Shown here in pieces: positions 41,687 through 49,958 of a stretch of 64,000 nt of DNA (the stretch's first letter is position 1; the number at the start of each line of letters is the position of its first letter). Origin of the DNA: Anaerolineaceae bacterium UBA5211. GTDB lineage: Bacteria; Chloroflexota; Anaerolineae; Anaerolineales; Anaerolineaceae. Under the pieces are notes generated by a model, which searched no databases, had not been told where the DNA came from, and saw only the letters and a program-made list of their open reading frames with translations. The stretch is taken from assembly GCA_002412595.1 (NCBI GenBank), contig DHVJ01000060.1:62835-126834 (forward strand), in the 5' to 3' direction. The position numbers and the translations under genes were made by a program.

Positions 41687-42613
41687 TTGGCTGATAAACT
41701 GCTGACCCTCTTCACGACCCCCAAACCCTTCAAAGACCCGCACATCATTACCATCCAACGCAACGCGCTGCGTTCCTGGCAGGCGCTGGGCGAGGAAGTG
41801 GAAGTGCTGGTGATTGGCAACGATGAGGGTGTGGCGCAGCATACGCGTGAATTGGGCGTGCGGCATATCCCCGAGGTGCGCTGCAATACTCACGGCACCC
41901 CGCTGATCAGCTCCATGCTGGAGCAGGCGCGCGCCAACAGCAGCAGCCCTTATCTGGCCATCGTCAATACGGATATCCTCTTATTCCCGGATTTGCTGGA
42001 AGCCACCCGCAACACAGCTCATGCTTTCAACCAGTTTGTCATGATCGGACAGCGTTGGGATATGGACGTTACGGTGGAATTGCCGGTTGGAGCGCAGGCT
42101 TTTGCGCAATTCAAAAAAGACGTCAAGACCAAGGGCAACTTGCACCCGCCTATGGGCAGCGACTATTTCCTTTTTCCGCGCGATTGTTATGCTTCCATCC
42201 CTGATTTTGCCATCGGGCGCGCCGGTTGGGATAATTGGTTCATCTTCAAGAGCCGCTGGGAGGGCTGGAAGCTGGTGGACGCTACGAAGGATGTCACCAT
42301 CGTGCACCAGTCGCACGATTATCGCCACCTGCCGGGCGGACAGGCGCACTACCGCCTGCCGGAAACCGAGGAGAACGTGGAACAGGCCGGGGGTTACCAT
42401 ACCATCTTTACCATGGCTGACGCGCAGTACAATCTAGTTAAGGGAAGGGTGGAACGCCGCCCGCTGACCTGGGAGCGCTTCGCGCGCGAGGTCGAGATCT
42501 TCCCGCTGACCGGGCTGCGCTCACATTTTTTAGGGAAGGTTTCTTACTTCATGCACAACCCTCGCAAGGCTTATCTGGCACTGCGCAGTAGTCTAAAAAA
42601 CCTGCTGGTTTAG
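41687..42613 (+). CDS. GT-A-type glycosyltransferase-like protein
   Basis: About 308 residues from the TTG at 41687, which has AAAGGAAAG upstream. The frame is open to 41627 inside the spsF-like gene without support. Features suggest a nucleotide-diphospho-sugar transferase: LLTLFTTPKPFKDPHI at the N-terminus, LAIVNTDILLFPDLLEA (DxD-like NTD) and GSDYFLFPRDCYASIP with RAGWDNWFIF. I recognise no named family. It ends 8 bases before the convergent solute-binding gene. Confidence 0.7.
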   Translation: MADKLLTLFTTPKPFKDPHIITIQRNALRSWQALGEEVEVLVIGNDEGVAQHTRELGVRHIPEVRCNTHGTPLISSMLEQARANSSSPYLAIVNTDILLFPDLLEATRNTAHAFNQFVMIGQRWDMDVTVELPVGAQAFAQFKKDVKTKGNLHPPMGSDYFLFPRDCYASIPDFAIGRAGWDNWFIFKSRWEGWKLVDATKDVTIVHQSHDYRHLPGGQAHYRLPETEENVEQAGGYHTIFTMADAQYNLVKGRVERRPLTWERFAREVEIFPLTGLRSHFLGKVSYFMHNPRKAYLALRSSLKNLLV

Positions 42614-42621
42614 GGCGCGCA

Positions 42622-44511
42622 CTAACCGCCATAGTCGAAGGACTCGATGCCCGCCAGGTCATTGCTGCTGCTAACCTGCATGGGGCAGAAGTCCACGCGC
42701 GCGACTCTCAAATTGCTGTAGGTGTACAACGGCACCAGGGCCAGGTCTTGGTTCAACAGGCTTTCCATTTGGCTGACCAATTCCTGTTTATCGCTTGAAA
42801 GGTGTGTGTTTTCCCATTGAGTGCACAACGCGTTCATCTCTGCGTTGCTGTAACCGCTGAAATTCAAGCCTGAGTTCTCGCTTCCGGTATTGCTGAATAG
42901 CGGGCAGGGATTCTCAAGCGGCAGCGGCCAGTTCAACTGGGCCAGGTCGAAATTACCCTGGAAGATCGATTCGGATTCTTCCGCATTCCAATATATTTGT
43001 GGGTCCACCGCGATGATGTTCACCTGGAAGCCGCACTCCGTCAGCGAAGCTTTGACCGACTGCGCCACTGCCAGATTGAGGCTGTCATTTTCAGTCAGGT
43101 AATTTACTGAAAGCGGGCGGCCGTCAACGCTGTTGGTGCGCGGCTGGCCTTCCTGCCAACCCAGCTGGCTTAGCAGGGCGCTGCCTTTGGCCGGGTCGGG
43201 TGTTAACTGCTCGTTGGCCGAACTTGCCGGGACAACGTTTTGCAGCGAAATCGCGCCGGGCACCTGGACCAGGTTATGGAAAACCGTATCGGCCAGCTCA
43301 CCGCGTTCCAGGCAGGCTGCCGCGGCTTGTCGTATCTCTATGCCGTTGAACAAAGCAGGTTCTTCCTCGTCCGAGCGTTGGTTGAAGAGCAGCCAGGCGG
43401 CTTGGCTGTGTGCGCCGTGGGTGACCTGCACGCCCGCGTCGGAGAAGTAATTTAACAGGATGTTGAGAACCTCCAACTGGTCGCGCATGTCCACCGTAGT
43501 GGAGATCAGGTCGCAGCCGTGCTGCTGGACGTCGTCTTCATACTCGCCCATGTCGTACTTGAACTGCGCGAAGGGTTCACGGTCGAATTTCAGGTTGGCC
43601 AGGTTGGTGTCGCCGTATGTGTCGGTGATCTTGAAGGTCAGCGTGTCGAATTGGGGCAGGCCCTCATCGGCGCGGAAATAATAGGGGTTCTTTTTCAGGC
43701 GGATATATTCGCCGCTTTGCCATTCGTCGACCACGTAAGCGCCCCAGCCCAGCGGGCTGCGCATGGACGCGTCCGCTGTCAGTAGATCGGACGCACTGAG
43801 TTCTCCCCAGGCATGCCGCGGCAGCGGCGACCAGAAATAATCCTGCGGGCGGTCGCTGACCAGGCCGGGCAACCCGACCCACGCAACTGTGCGCTCATCA
43901 AGCGCCTGGTAATTGGCGGTCTGCTCAATAAAAGTTTTATTGCCGGGCGTGGCCGGGTTGTCCGCCAGGCTGTAGCTGTAAACGGAGTCCGCCGTGGTTA
44001 AAGGCTCGCCGTCCGACCATTTCAGATCGGGCAGCAGCTCAAAACGCAGGCTGGGCTGGTCGAGCTGCAGCGGGCTGCTGCCGTCCCACGCAACAGCGCA
44101 ATCGGCGCTGCTGCAGCCGCTGGGGAAGACTTGCGTGCCGGCTTGCAGCGCAACGACCTGTCCCTGGCTGTTCACCACGGATTGCCCGGCCTGCACCGTC
44201 ACCGGCGTAAGGCTGAAGGTGGGCACTTTCGACAGTATGACCGGCGTGATTTTCCCGCCGCTTTCATCGAACGGCCCGTCGTAGATGGCCTGCAGCACTT
44301 CATGGGCGGCCTGCGACTGGGCCGCGTAGAGATACAGCGACTCGGGTTCGTAGCCCAGGCAGATGGTCAGGCTGCGGGATGCTTCGGTTTGTTCATCCGG
44401 CGCTGTTGTTCCTTGCGCCGCAACGGATTGGACGGGGGATAGCGGGCTGCCTTGAAATGCGCTTGCGCATAGGCTTAAAGTAAACAACGCGGTGAGGAAG
44501 GTTGGTTTCAT
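42622..44511 (-). CDS. Secreted solute-binding protein of the ABC peptide/nickel type (SBP_bac_5), orphan
   Basis: This 629-residue protein has a signal peptide (MKPTFLTALFTLSLCASAF; no proper lipobox). The family core is visible: LTICLGYEPESLYLY, LKWSDGEPLTTADSVYSY, LKKNPYYFRADEGLP and a C-terminal YSNAEMNALCTQWENT. An acidic insertion (about 120-160) adds a Cys pair (GCSSADC). No permease or ATPase gene is near, and the gene lies antisense inside the glycan locus. It could serve a distant transporter or bind a glycan or peptide outside the cell. The position may mark a past insertion. Confidence 0.87.
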   Translation of the reverse strand: MKPTFLTALFTLSLCASAFQGSPLSPVQSVAAQGTTAPDEQTEASRSLTICLGYEPESLYLYAAQSQAAHEVLQAIYDGPFDESGGKITPVILSKVPTFSLTPVTVQAGQSVVNSQGQVVALQAGTQVFPSGCSSADCAVAWDGSSPLQLDQPSLRFELLPDLKWSDGEPLTTADSVYSYSLADNPATPGNKTFIEQTANYQALDERTVAWVGLPGLVSDRPQDYFWSPLPRHAWGELSASDLLTADASMRSPLGWGAYVVDEWQSGEYIRLKKNPYYFRADEGLPQFDTLTFKITDTYGDTNLANLKFDREPFAQFKYDMGEYEDDVQQHGCDLISTTVDMRDQLEVLNILLNYFSDAGVQVTHGAHSQAAWLLFNQRSDEEEPALFNGIEIRQAAAACLERGELADTVFHNLVQVPGAISLQNVVPASSANEQLTPDPAKGSALLSQLGWQEGQPRTNSVDGRPLSVNYLTENDSLNLAVAQSVKASLTECGFQVNIIAVDPQIYWNAEESESIFQGNFDLAQLNWPLPLENPCPLFSNTGSENSGLNFSGYSNAEMNALCTQWENTHLSSDKQELVSQMESLLNQDLALVPLYTYSNLRVARVDFCPMQVSSSNDLAGIESFDYGG

Positions 44512-44626
44512 AGCGGTCTTTTCTTTTGTTAATTGAAAAAGTGTAATTATGGTAGCATTATATCAATCCAAACTGTTGGACGGAAACACAATTCAATACC
44601 TGAATTTTGCAAAATGGAGATAAAGT

Positions 44627-45616
44627 TTGCCTAGAATTGGAATGAATCCCAGCCGCGGGAAAAAGTCGGATTACGTCCCCGCGCGCGTTACGGTGGCCGT
44701 ATTAACCTACGTGCCCAATTCCCTGGGTTATTTTGAAAATCGGCTGGAAGTCACCAAAACCTGCCTGCAGAGCATCCTCAAACACACTTCGGTTCCTTAC
44801 GACCTGATGGTGTTCGACAACGGCAGCCGCCCGGAGCTGGTGGATTACCTGCGCCAGTTGAAGGACGCCGGCGATATCGACTTTTTGATGCTTTCCAGCC
44901 AGAACATCGGCAAGATCGGCGCGCTGCAGCTCATGTTCAAGGCGGCGCCTGGCGAAGTCATTGCTTACTGCGACGACGACGTTTTCTACTTGCCCGGTTG
45001 GCTGGAACGCAGCCTGGAAGTGCTGGACACCTTCCCCAACGTAGGCATCGTCAGCGGCATGTACATCAAGCCGCACATGAAAGAAGGCGTCGCTTCCACG
45101 TTGAAGTTTGCCCAATCCAAGGGCGTGGAAATGCAGCGCGGCAACCTGGTGGACCCGGCCCTGGAACAGCATTATATGGACCAGATGGGCCGCACCGAGG
45201 AAAAGTACCGCAGCGAAGTAGCCGGGCTGGAAGACGTGCTCATTACCTATAAAGGCATTAACGTTTGGGCTTCCGCCGGGCATTACCAGCTGGTGACCAA
45301 AAAAGAGGCCATCCTGCAGGCACTGCCCAAGACCTGGTCCAGCAACCTGATGGGCCAGATGCGCGACCTGGACGTGACCATCGATAAATTGGGCATGCTG
45401 CGCTTATGCACCACGCCGCCCACGCTGCGCCTGCTGGGCAATCAGATCGATGAAAGCGCTGCGGCGGTCATCCGCCAATACGGCTTGGAAGTGCAGGCCG
45501 CGGCCGCGGAAAAGAAAGCCGCGTCGGGCTGGAAGACCAAATTGGCCCGCAACCGGCTGGTGCAAAAAATCGCTTACTGGCTCTACGAGCGCATGTTCAA
45601 GATCATCAATGCCTGA
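44627..45616 (+). CDS. Family 2-type glycosyltransferase
   Basis: This 329-residue protein starts at a TTG with GGAGA 7 bases upstream; the ATG at 44642 is the alternative. It has a GT-A fold: VTVAVLTYVPNSLGYF, MVFDNGSRPELVDYL, LMLSSQNIGKIGALQLM and the metal-binding VIAYCDDDVFYLPGWLER. The C-terminus is basic, without membrane helices. It is divergent from the orphan binding protein across a 115-base AT-rich gap that should contain promoters for both. It opens the second nonulosonic acid module. Confidence 0.85.
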   Translation: MPRIGMNPSRGKKSDYVPARVTVAVLTYVPNSLGYFENRLEVTKTCLQSILKHTSVPYDLMVFDNGSRPELVDYLRQLKDAGDIDFLMLSSQNIGKIGALQLMFKAAPGEVIAYCDDDVFYLPGWLERSLEVLDTFPNVGIVSGMYIKPHMKEGVASTLKFAQSKGVEMQRGNLVDPALEQHYMDQMGRTEEKYRSEVAGLEDVLITYKGINVWASAGHYQLVTKKEAILQALPKTWSSNLMGQMRDLDVTIDKLGMLRLCTTPPTLRLLGNQIDESAAAVIRQYGLEVQAAAAEKKAASGWKTKLARNRLVQKIAYWLYERMFKIINA

Positions 45617-45657
45617 TGCCAGATAATCGGAAGACACACGCAGAGTAAAGGGATAGC

Positions 45658-46641
45658 ATGAAATTTCTGATTGCCGGGTTGGGTTCCATCGGCCGCCGCC
45701 ATCTGCGCAATTTGGCGGCTTTGGGCCAGAACGACATCCTGCTCTTCCGCACCCATCACGCCACGCTGGATGACGCCGAATTGGCCCCCTATCCCGTCGA
45801 GACCGACCTGGAAGTTGCCCTGGCGCATCATCCCGACGCAGTCATTATTGCCAACCCGACCGCCCTGCATATGCAGGTGGCCGTGCCGGCTGCCCAACAG
45901 GGCTGTGCGATCTTTCTTGAAAAACCATTAGCTTACCGCCCGGAAGATTTACGCGAGTTGGAGCAGGTACTGCAAAACGGGCATGCCTGCTTTTTCAGCG
46001 CTTACCAATTCCGCTTCAATCCCGGCCTGGCGAAGGTCAAGCAATTGCTGGACGAGGGCGCTATCGGCCGCCCGCTGTCTTTCCAAAGCTATTGGGGCGA
46101 ATATCTGCCCGATTGGCATCCCTGGGAGGATTACCGCCAGAGCTACGCCGCCCGCAAGGAGCTGGGCGGGGGTGTAGTGCTAACCCTGTGCCATCCCATG
46201 GACTACCTGCGTTGGCTGTTCGGCGAGGTACGCGAGGTATTCGCCTTTACCGGACATCTGAGCGAACTGGAAGTGGATGTGGAGGATTTAGCTGAAGCTG
46301 TGTTGAGCTTTGAGAATGACGTGACCGGCAATTTACACTTGGATTATTACCGCCGCAGCAAACGCCACGACCTGGAGATCAGCGGCACGCAGGGGACGTT
46401 AAACTGGGATTATGCCGACAGCGCGGTGCGCCTGCGCACGCCACAAGGCGAACAAGTCTTCCCTGCGCCGCAGGGTTTTGAACGCAACCAAATGTTTTTG
46501 GACGAAATGGCGCATTTCATTGAGCTAACAGCCGGAAAAACGACTTCGCGCTGTACCTTTGAAGACGGCAAAAAGGCGCTGGAATTGGCCTGGGGCATTT
46601 TACAGTCCGGCCATTATCACCAGCGGGTGGTATATCATTAA
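45658..46641 (+). CDS. Gfo/Idh/MocA-family sugar oxidoreductase
   Basis: This 327-residue enzyme has an NAD(P)-binding start FLIAGLGSIGRRHLRNL, then IIANPTALHMQVAVP and the family lysine motif FLEKPLAYRPEDL, followed by a C-terminal beta-sheet domain (GGGVVLTLCHPMDYLRWLFGE). The family oxidises or reduces sugars and nucleotide sugars. It lies 15 bases before the cytidylyltransferase-phosphatase fusion, so it probably modifies the precursor or product of that module. Confidence 0.9.
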   Translation: MKFLIAGLGSIGRRHLRNLAALGQNDILLFRTHHATLDDAELAPYPVETDLEVALAHHPDAVIIANPTALHMQVAVPAAQQGCAIFLEKPLAYRPEDLRELEQVLQNGHACFFSAYQFRFNPGLAKVKQLLDEGAIGRPLSFQSYWGEYLPDWHPWEDYRQSYAARKELGGGVVLTLCHPMDYLRWLFGEVREVFAFTGHLSELEVDVEDLAEAVLSFENDVTGNLHLDYYRRSKRHDLEISGTQGTLNWDYADSAVRLRTPQGEQVFPAPQGFERNQMFLDEMAHFIELTAGKTTSRCTFEDGKKALELAWGILQSGHYHQRVVYH

Positions 46642-46656
46642 GAACAGGAAGAACCT

Positions 46657-47883
46657 ATGACGAAACTGGAAGTGTTAGCTGTCGTTCCGGCGCGCGGAAA
46701 TTCCAAGAGCATTCCGCGCAAGAATATCCGCCTCCTGGGCGGTGTGCCCCTGATTGCCTACAGCATCGCGGCCGGCCTGCAATCGCAAGCCGTCACGCGC
46801 ACCATCGTTTCCACCGACAACGAGGAAATCGCGGCCATCGCGCGCCAATATGGCGCGGAAACGCCCTTCCTGCGCCCGGAGGAATTTTCCCGCGACGAAA
46901 CCCTGGATTTTCCGGTTTTCCGGCATGCTTTGGAGTGGTTGGCCGAAAATGAGGACTATCACCCCAACATCGTCATCCAGCTGCGCCCTACTTCACCTTT
47001 CCGCCCGCCCGAATTGTTGGACCAGGCCGTGCAATTACTTCTTGACCATCCAGAGGCGGACTCGGTGCGCGGGGTGGTGCCGTCCGGCCAGAATCCTTAT
47101 AAAATGTGGTCGGTCAACGCCAACGGCAGCATGAGCCCCATTTTAAAGGTAACGGGCGTCAAAGAAGCTTTCAACGCGCCCCGCCAGCAGCTGCCGGACA
47201 CCTATTGGCAGACCGGCCATGTGGACGCCATCCGCCCGCGCGCCATCCTGGAAAAAGATTCCATGAGTGGCAACGTGATCCTGCCGCTGTTCATCGACCC
47301 GGCCTATACCGTGGATATCGACACGCTGCTGGATTGGCAGCGGGCTGAAACCACTATCATGGAAGGCAGGTTAAAGATTGTCGCGCCCGATCAAAGCCGG
47401 CGTCCTTTTCCGGCCCACCCGCGCCTGTTGATCCTCGATTTCGATGGGGTCATGACCGACGACCGGGTTTGGGTGGATCAGGACGGCCGCGAGATGGTAG
47501 CTGCCAGCCGCTCGGATGGGTTGGGACTGGAACGGCTGCGCCAGCTGACCGGCATGCAAGTGCTGGTGATGTCTAAGGAAACTAACCCGGTGGTGGCTGC
47601 GCGCTGCCGCAAATTGAATTTAGAAGTTTTCCAGAGTGTGAGCGATAAAGCTTCCGCCTTGAAAAAGTTATATGAAGAACGCGACTTGAAACCAGAAGAC
47701 GTGATTTACATTGGCAATGACCTGAACGACCTACCCTGCTTCCCGCTGGTGGGTTTCGCGGTCGCACCCGCGGATGCCAACGTGACAGTGCAGCAGGCAG
47801 CTGACCTGGTTTTGGATAAACCGGGTGGTTTTGGCGCGGTGCGCGAGCTGTGTGAGCTGCTGATTGCGCGCCTGCAAGCCTGA
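46657..47883 (+). CDS. neuA: Bifunctional CMP-nonulosonate cytidylyltransferase and KdsC-like HAD phosphatase
   Basis: This 408-residue protein has two domains. Residues 1-235 are NeuA-like: VVPARGNSKSIPRKNI, TIVSTDNEEIAAIARQYGA, IQLRPTSPFRPPELLDQA, YWQTGHVDAIRP and DIDTLLDW. Residues 250-408 are a C0-type HAD phosphatase like KdsC: LILDFDGVMTDDRVWVD with nucleophile Asp261 and Asp263, VLVMSKE and DVIYIGNDLNDLPCF. The fusion would remove a 9-phosphate from a nonulosonate and activate it as CMP-sugar. Vertebrate CMAS has the same domain order. It is followed by a promoter-like region and the radical SAM gene. Confidence 0.9.
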   Translation: MTKLEVLAVVPARGNSKSIPRKNIRLLGGVPLIAYSIAAGLQSQAVTRTIVSTDNEEIAAIARQYGAETPFLRPEEFSRDETLDFPVFRHALEWLAENEDYHPNIVIQLRPTSPFRPPELLDQAVQLLLDHPEADSVRGVVPSGQNPYKMWSVNANGSMSPILKVTGVKEAFNAPRQQLPDTYWQTGHVDAIRPRAILEKDSMSGNVILPLFIDPAYTVDIDTLLDWQRAETTIMEGRLKIVAPDQSRRPFPAHPRLLILDFDGVMTDDRVWVDQDGREMVAASRSDGLGLERLRQLTGMQVLVMSKETNPVVAARCRKLNLEVFQSVSDKASALKKLYEERDLKPEDVIYIGNDLNDLPCFPLVGFAVAPADANVTVQQAADLVLDKPGGFGAVRELCELLIARLQA

Positions 47884-47892
47884 GCGCATGGT

Positions 47893-47947
47893 TTGTGCAC
47901 TTTTTTGCAAAGCGTTATAATGGCTTTCCTTCTACATAAAAGGAAAG
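47893..47947 (+). promoter_or_regulatory. Internal promoter candidate with a palindrome upstream of the radical SAM gene
   Basis: A perfect TATAAT (47916-47921) has a weak TTGTGC (47893-47898) 17 bases upstream. An exact inverted repeat, CTTTCCTT (47924-47931) and AAGGAAAG (47940-47947), begins just after the -10 box, where it could be an operator or 5' leader hairpin. It implies that the radical SAM and second NeuB genes can be transcribed separately. Confidence 0.4.
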
Positions 47948-47974
47948 ATGCAAATAAATCAATGGAGATAAACA

Positions 47975-49036
47975 ATGTTTGATATTGATTTTTACATGAA
48001 AGTTTTTGATCTGAAATACAAACTCATGCAGGGGCAGAAGTTTGAGCGCGATTACTTGATGCAAAAACTGGAAGAATACCGCTCCCCGCAGCCGGTGGTT
48101 TACAACATTGAAACCACCAACGCCTGCAACATGCGCTGCGAGATGTGCCCGCGCACAACCATGATGACCCGCCCGATTGAGACCATGCAGAAAGAAACCT
48201 TCGAGAAGGTTGTCAGCCAACTGCGCCCCTGGTCAACGGAAGAATGGACGGCCTGGGAGAAATTTGCGGCGGAAAACTACAAGATCAACAAGGATGAGAT
48301 GAACGAAAATCATTTCTTCCTGTATGTTATTCCCAAGGTGATCGTGCTGCACGGCTACGGTGACCCGCTGCTGGATAAGAATATCCCGGATTATGTGGAG
48401 ATGATGACCAAACAAGGTCTCCTGAGTTACTTCAGCTGTAACCCGGCCAACATCAACCTGGATCGTACTATTGAGACCTTTGAAAACGGTTTGGACTACA
48501 TCAAGTATTCAATCGAGAGTGTGGATGACCTGCGCCATAAGGAAGTTCGCGGCCAGCAGTCCAACTTCTCCGAAAGTTACAAAAAGATCCTCAAATTGCT
48601 GGATGTCAAAGCCCAGCGAAACCTGAACACTACCATTGTGATCACCATGATCAACCTGAACAAACCCTGGCAGCAGGAGGAGTTCGAAAAGGTCAAAGAA
48701 GCCTTCAAGGACATGGATGTGTATGTCTATCTGAAGAGCCAGGACCAGCAATGGTATGAGGATAACAAACAGGGCACGCAGTCCATCCATTGGTTGGAAT
48801 TCTGCCAGTTCCCCTGGTCATCCATGACCATCAAGTCCAACGGTGAATCGGTGGAGTGCGTGGAAGATTTCAACAACGAGATCATCCTGGGCGACGCCAA
48901 AACCGAATCGCTTTATGACATTTGGAACGGCGAGAAATACAAACGCTTCCGTCAGGACCATTTTGAACTGACGCCCGGCCTGAAATGCACCGAGCAGTGC
49001 GATATGCAGTTGGTCGGCAGCTTCCTGGCTTCCTGA
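47975..49036 (+). CDS. Radical SAM protein with SPASM-like C-terminal cysteine region
   Basis: This 353-residue protein has a GGAG ribosome-binding site. The radical SAM cluster motif Cys51-x3-Cys55-x2-Cys58 (ETTNACNMRCEMCPRT) and the GxGDPLL strand (HGYGDPLLDKNIPDY) bind the [4Fe-4S] cluster and SAM. The C-terminus (about 275-350) has the Cys residues in WLEFCQFPWSS, SVECVEDF and LKCTEQCDMQ, matching a SPASM-type auxiliary cluster. A polar insertion follows the CxxxCxxC (PWSTEEWTAWEK onwards, about 85-120). Its place between the NeuA-HAD fusion and the second NeuB suggests sugar modification, for example epimerisation or deoxygenation, but substrate and reaction are unknown. Confidence 0.87.
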   Translation: MFDIDFYMKVFDLKYKLMQGQKFERDYLMQKLEEYRSPQPVVYNIETTNACNMRCEMCPRTTMMTRPIETMQKETFEKVVSQLRPWSTEEWTAWEKFAAENYKINKDEMNENHFFLYVIPKVIVLHGYGDPLLDKNIPDYVEMMTKQGLLSYFSCNPANINLDRTIETFENGLDYIKYSIESVDDLRHKEVRGQQSNFSESYKKILKLLDVKAQRNLNTTIVITMINLNKPWQQEEFEKVKEAFKDMDVYVYLKSQDQQWYEDNKQGTQSIHWLEFCQFPWSSMTIKSNGESVECVEDFNNEIILGDAKTESLYDIWNGEKYKRFRQDHFELTPGLKCTEQCDMQLVGSFLAS

Positions 49037-49076
49037 AACACTGTAAATCAACTTATCCGAATTAAAGGAGCGATAA

Positions 49077-49949
49077 ATGGCGCGAGAAGTGAAAATTGGT
49101 AACCGCTTGATTGGTGACGGGCATCCGGCTTATATCATCGCGGAAATTGGCATCAATCACAACGGCGATCTGGAAACGGCAAAGGAAATGATCATGACTG
49201 CCAAAGACACCGGCGCGGACGCGGTCAAGCTGCAGAAGCGCACGCCTGAATTGTGCGTGCCCAAAGAGCAGCGCGACCTGATGCGTGAAACACCCTGGGG
49301 CTACATCACTTATATGTCTTACCGCGAACGGGTTGAGTTCGGCGAGGCGGAATACCGTGAAATCGATAAACTATGCAAAGAGCTGAATATCGACTGGTTC
49401 GTATCGGTGTGGGATGAGCCCTCGGTAGATTTCATGGAAGCCTTTGACCCGATTTGCTATAAACTGCCTTCTGCCGCTTTGACCGACCACAACCTGCTGC
49501 GCAAAGTGCGTGCCACCGGCCGGCCGATGATTGTCTCAACTGGTATGTCCACCGGCGACCAGATCAAGGACGCTGTGGCTGTGATTGGTACCGATGATCT
49601 GGCCATCACCCATTCCACCAGTACCTATCCCTGCGACCCGCAGGAATTGAACCTCAAGATGATTCCGACCTTGAAAGAGCAGTTCCCCTGCCCGATTGGA
49701 TACTCCGGCCACGAAGTGGGTTTGATCACCTCGGTGGTCGCGGTTTCCATGGGCGCCTGCATGGTGGAGCGTCATTTCACGCTCGACCGCTCTATGTGGG
49801 GCAGCGACCAGGCTGCTTCGGTGGAACCAGGCGGTTTCCGCCTGCTGGTGAAATACATCCGTGTGACCGAGATGGCCCTGGGCGATGGCGTCAAGCGTGT
49901 GTATGACAGTGAAAAATCTTCCATGAAGAAATTACGGCGTTACCTGTAA
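49077..49949 (+). CDS. NeuB-family synthase without SAF domain (NANS-like active-site blocks)
   Basis: This 290-residue enzyme has an AAAGGAG ribosome-binding site. The TIM barrel has IIAEIGINHNGDLETAKE, AVKLQKRTPELCVP, YKLPSAALTDH, IVSTGMSTGDQI and THSTSTYPCDP. The blocks IGYSGHEVGLI, VERHFTLDRSMWGSDQA and ASVEPGGF resemble the NANS-type synthases that use 6-phosphorylated ManNAc (GYSGHE...GSDHSASLEP) more than bacterial NeuB. The C-terminal SAF/antifreeze-like domain is missing; the gene ends at about the barrel end. The product is probably a nonulosonate, possibly the 9-phosphate, which the HAD-NeuA fusion two genes upstream would process. Confidence 0.87.
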   Translation: MAREVKIGNRLIGDGHPAYIIAEIGINHNGDLETAKEMIMTAKDTGADAVKLQKRTPELCVPKEQRDLMRETPWGYITYMSYRERVEFGEAEYREIDKLCKELNIDWFVSVWDEPSVDFMEAFDPICYKLPSAALTDHNLLRKVRATGRPMIVSTGMSTGDQIKDAVAVIGTDDLAITHSTSTYPCDPQELNLKMIPTLKEQFPCPIGYSGHEVGLITSVVAVSMGACMVERHFTLDRSMWGSDQAASVEPGGFRLLVKYIRVTEMALGDGVKRVYDSEKSSMKKLRRYL

Positions 49950-49958
49950 GCTTCTGAC

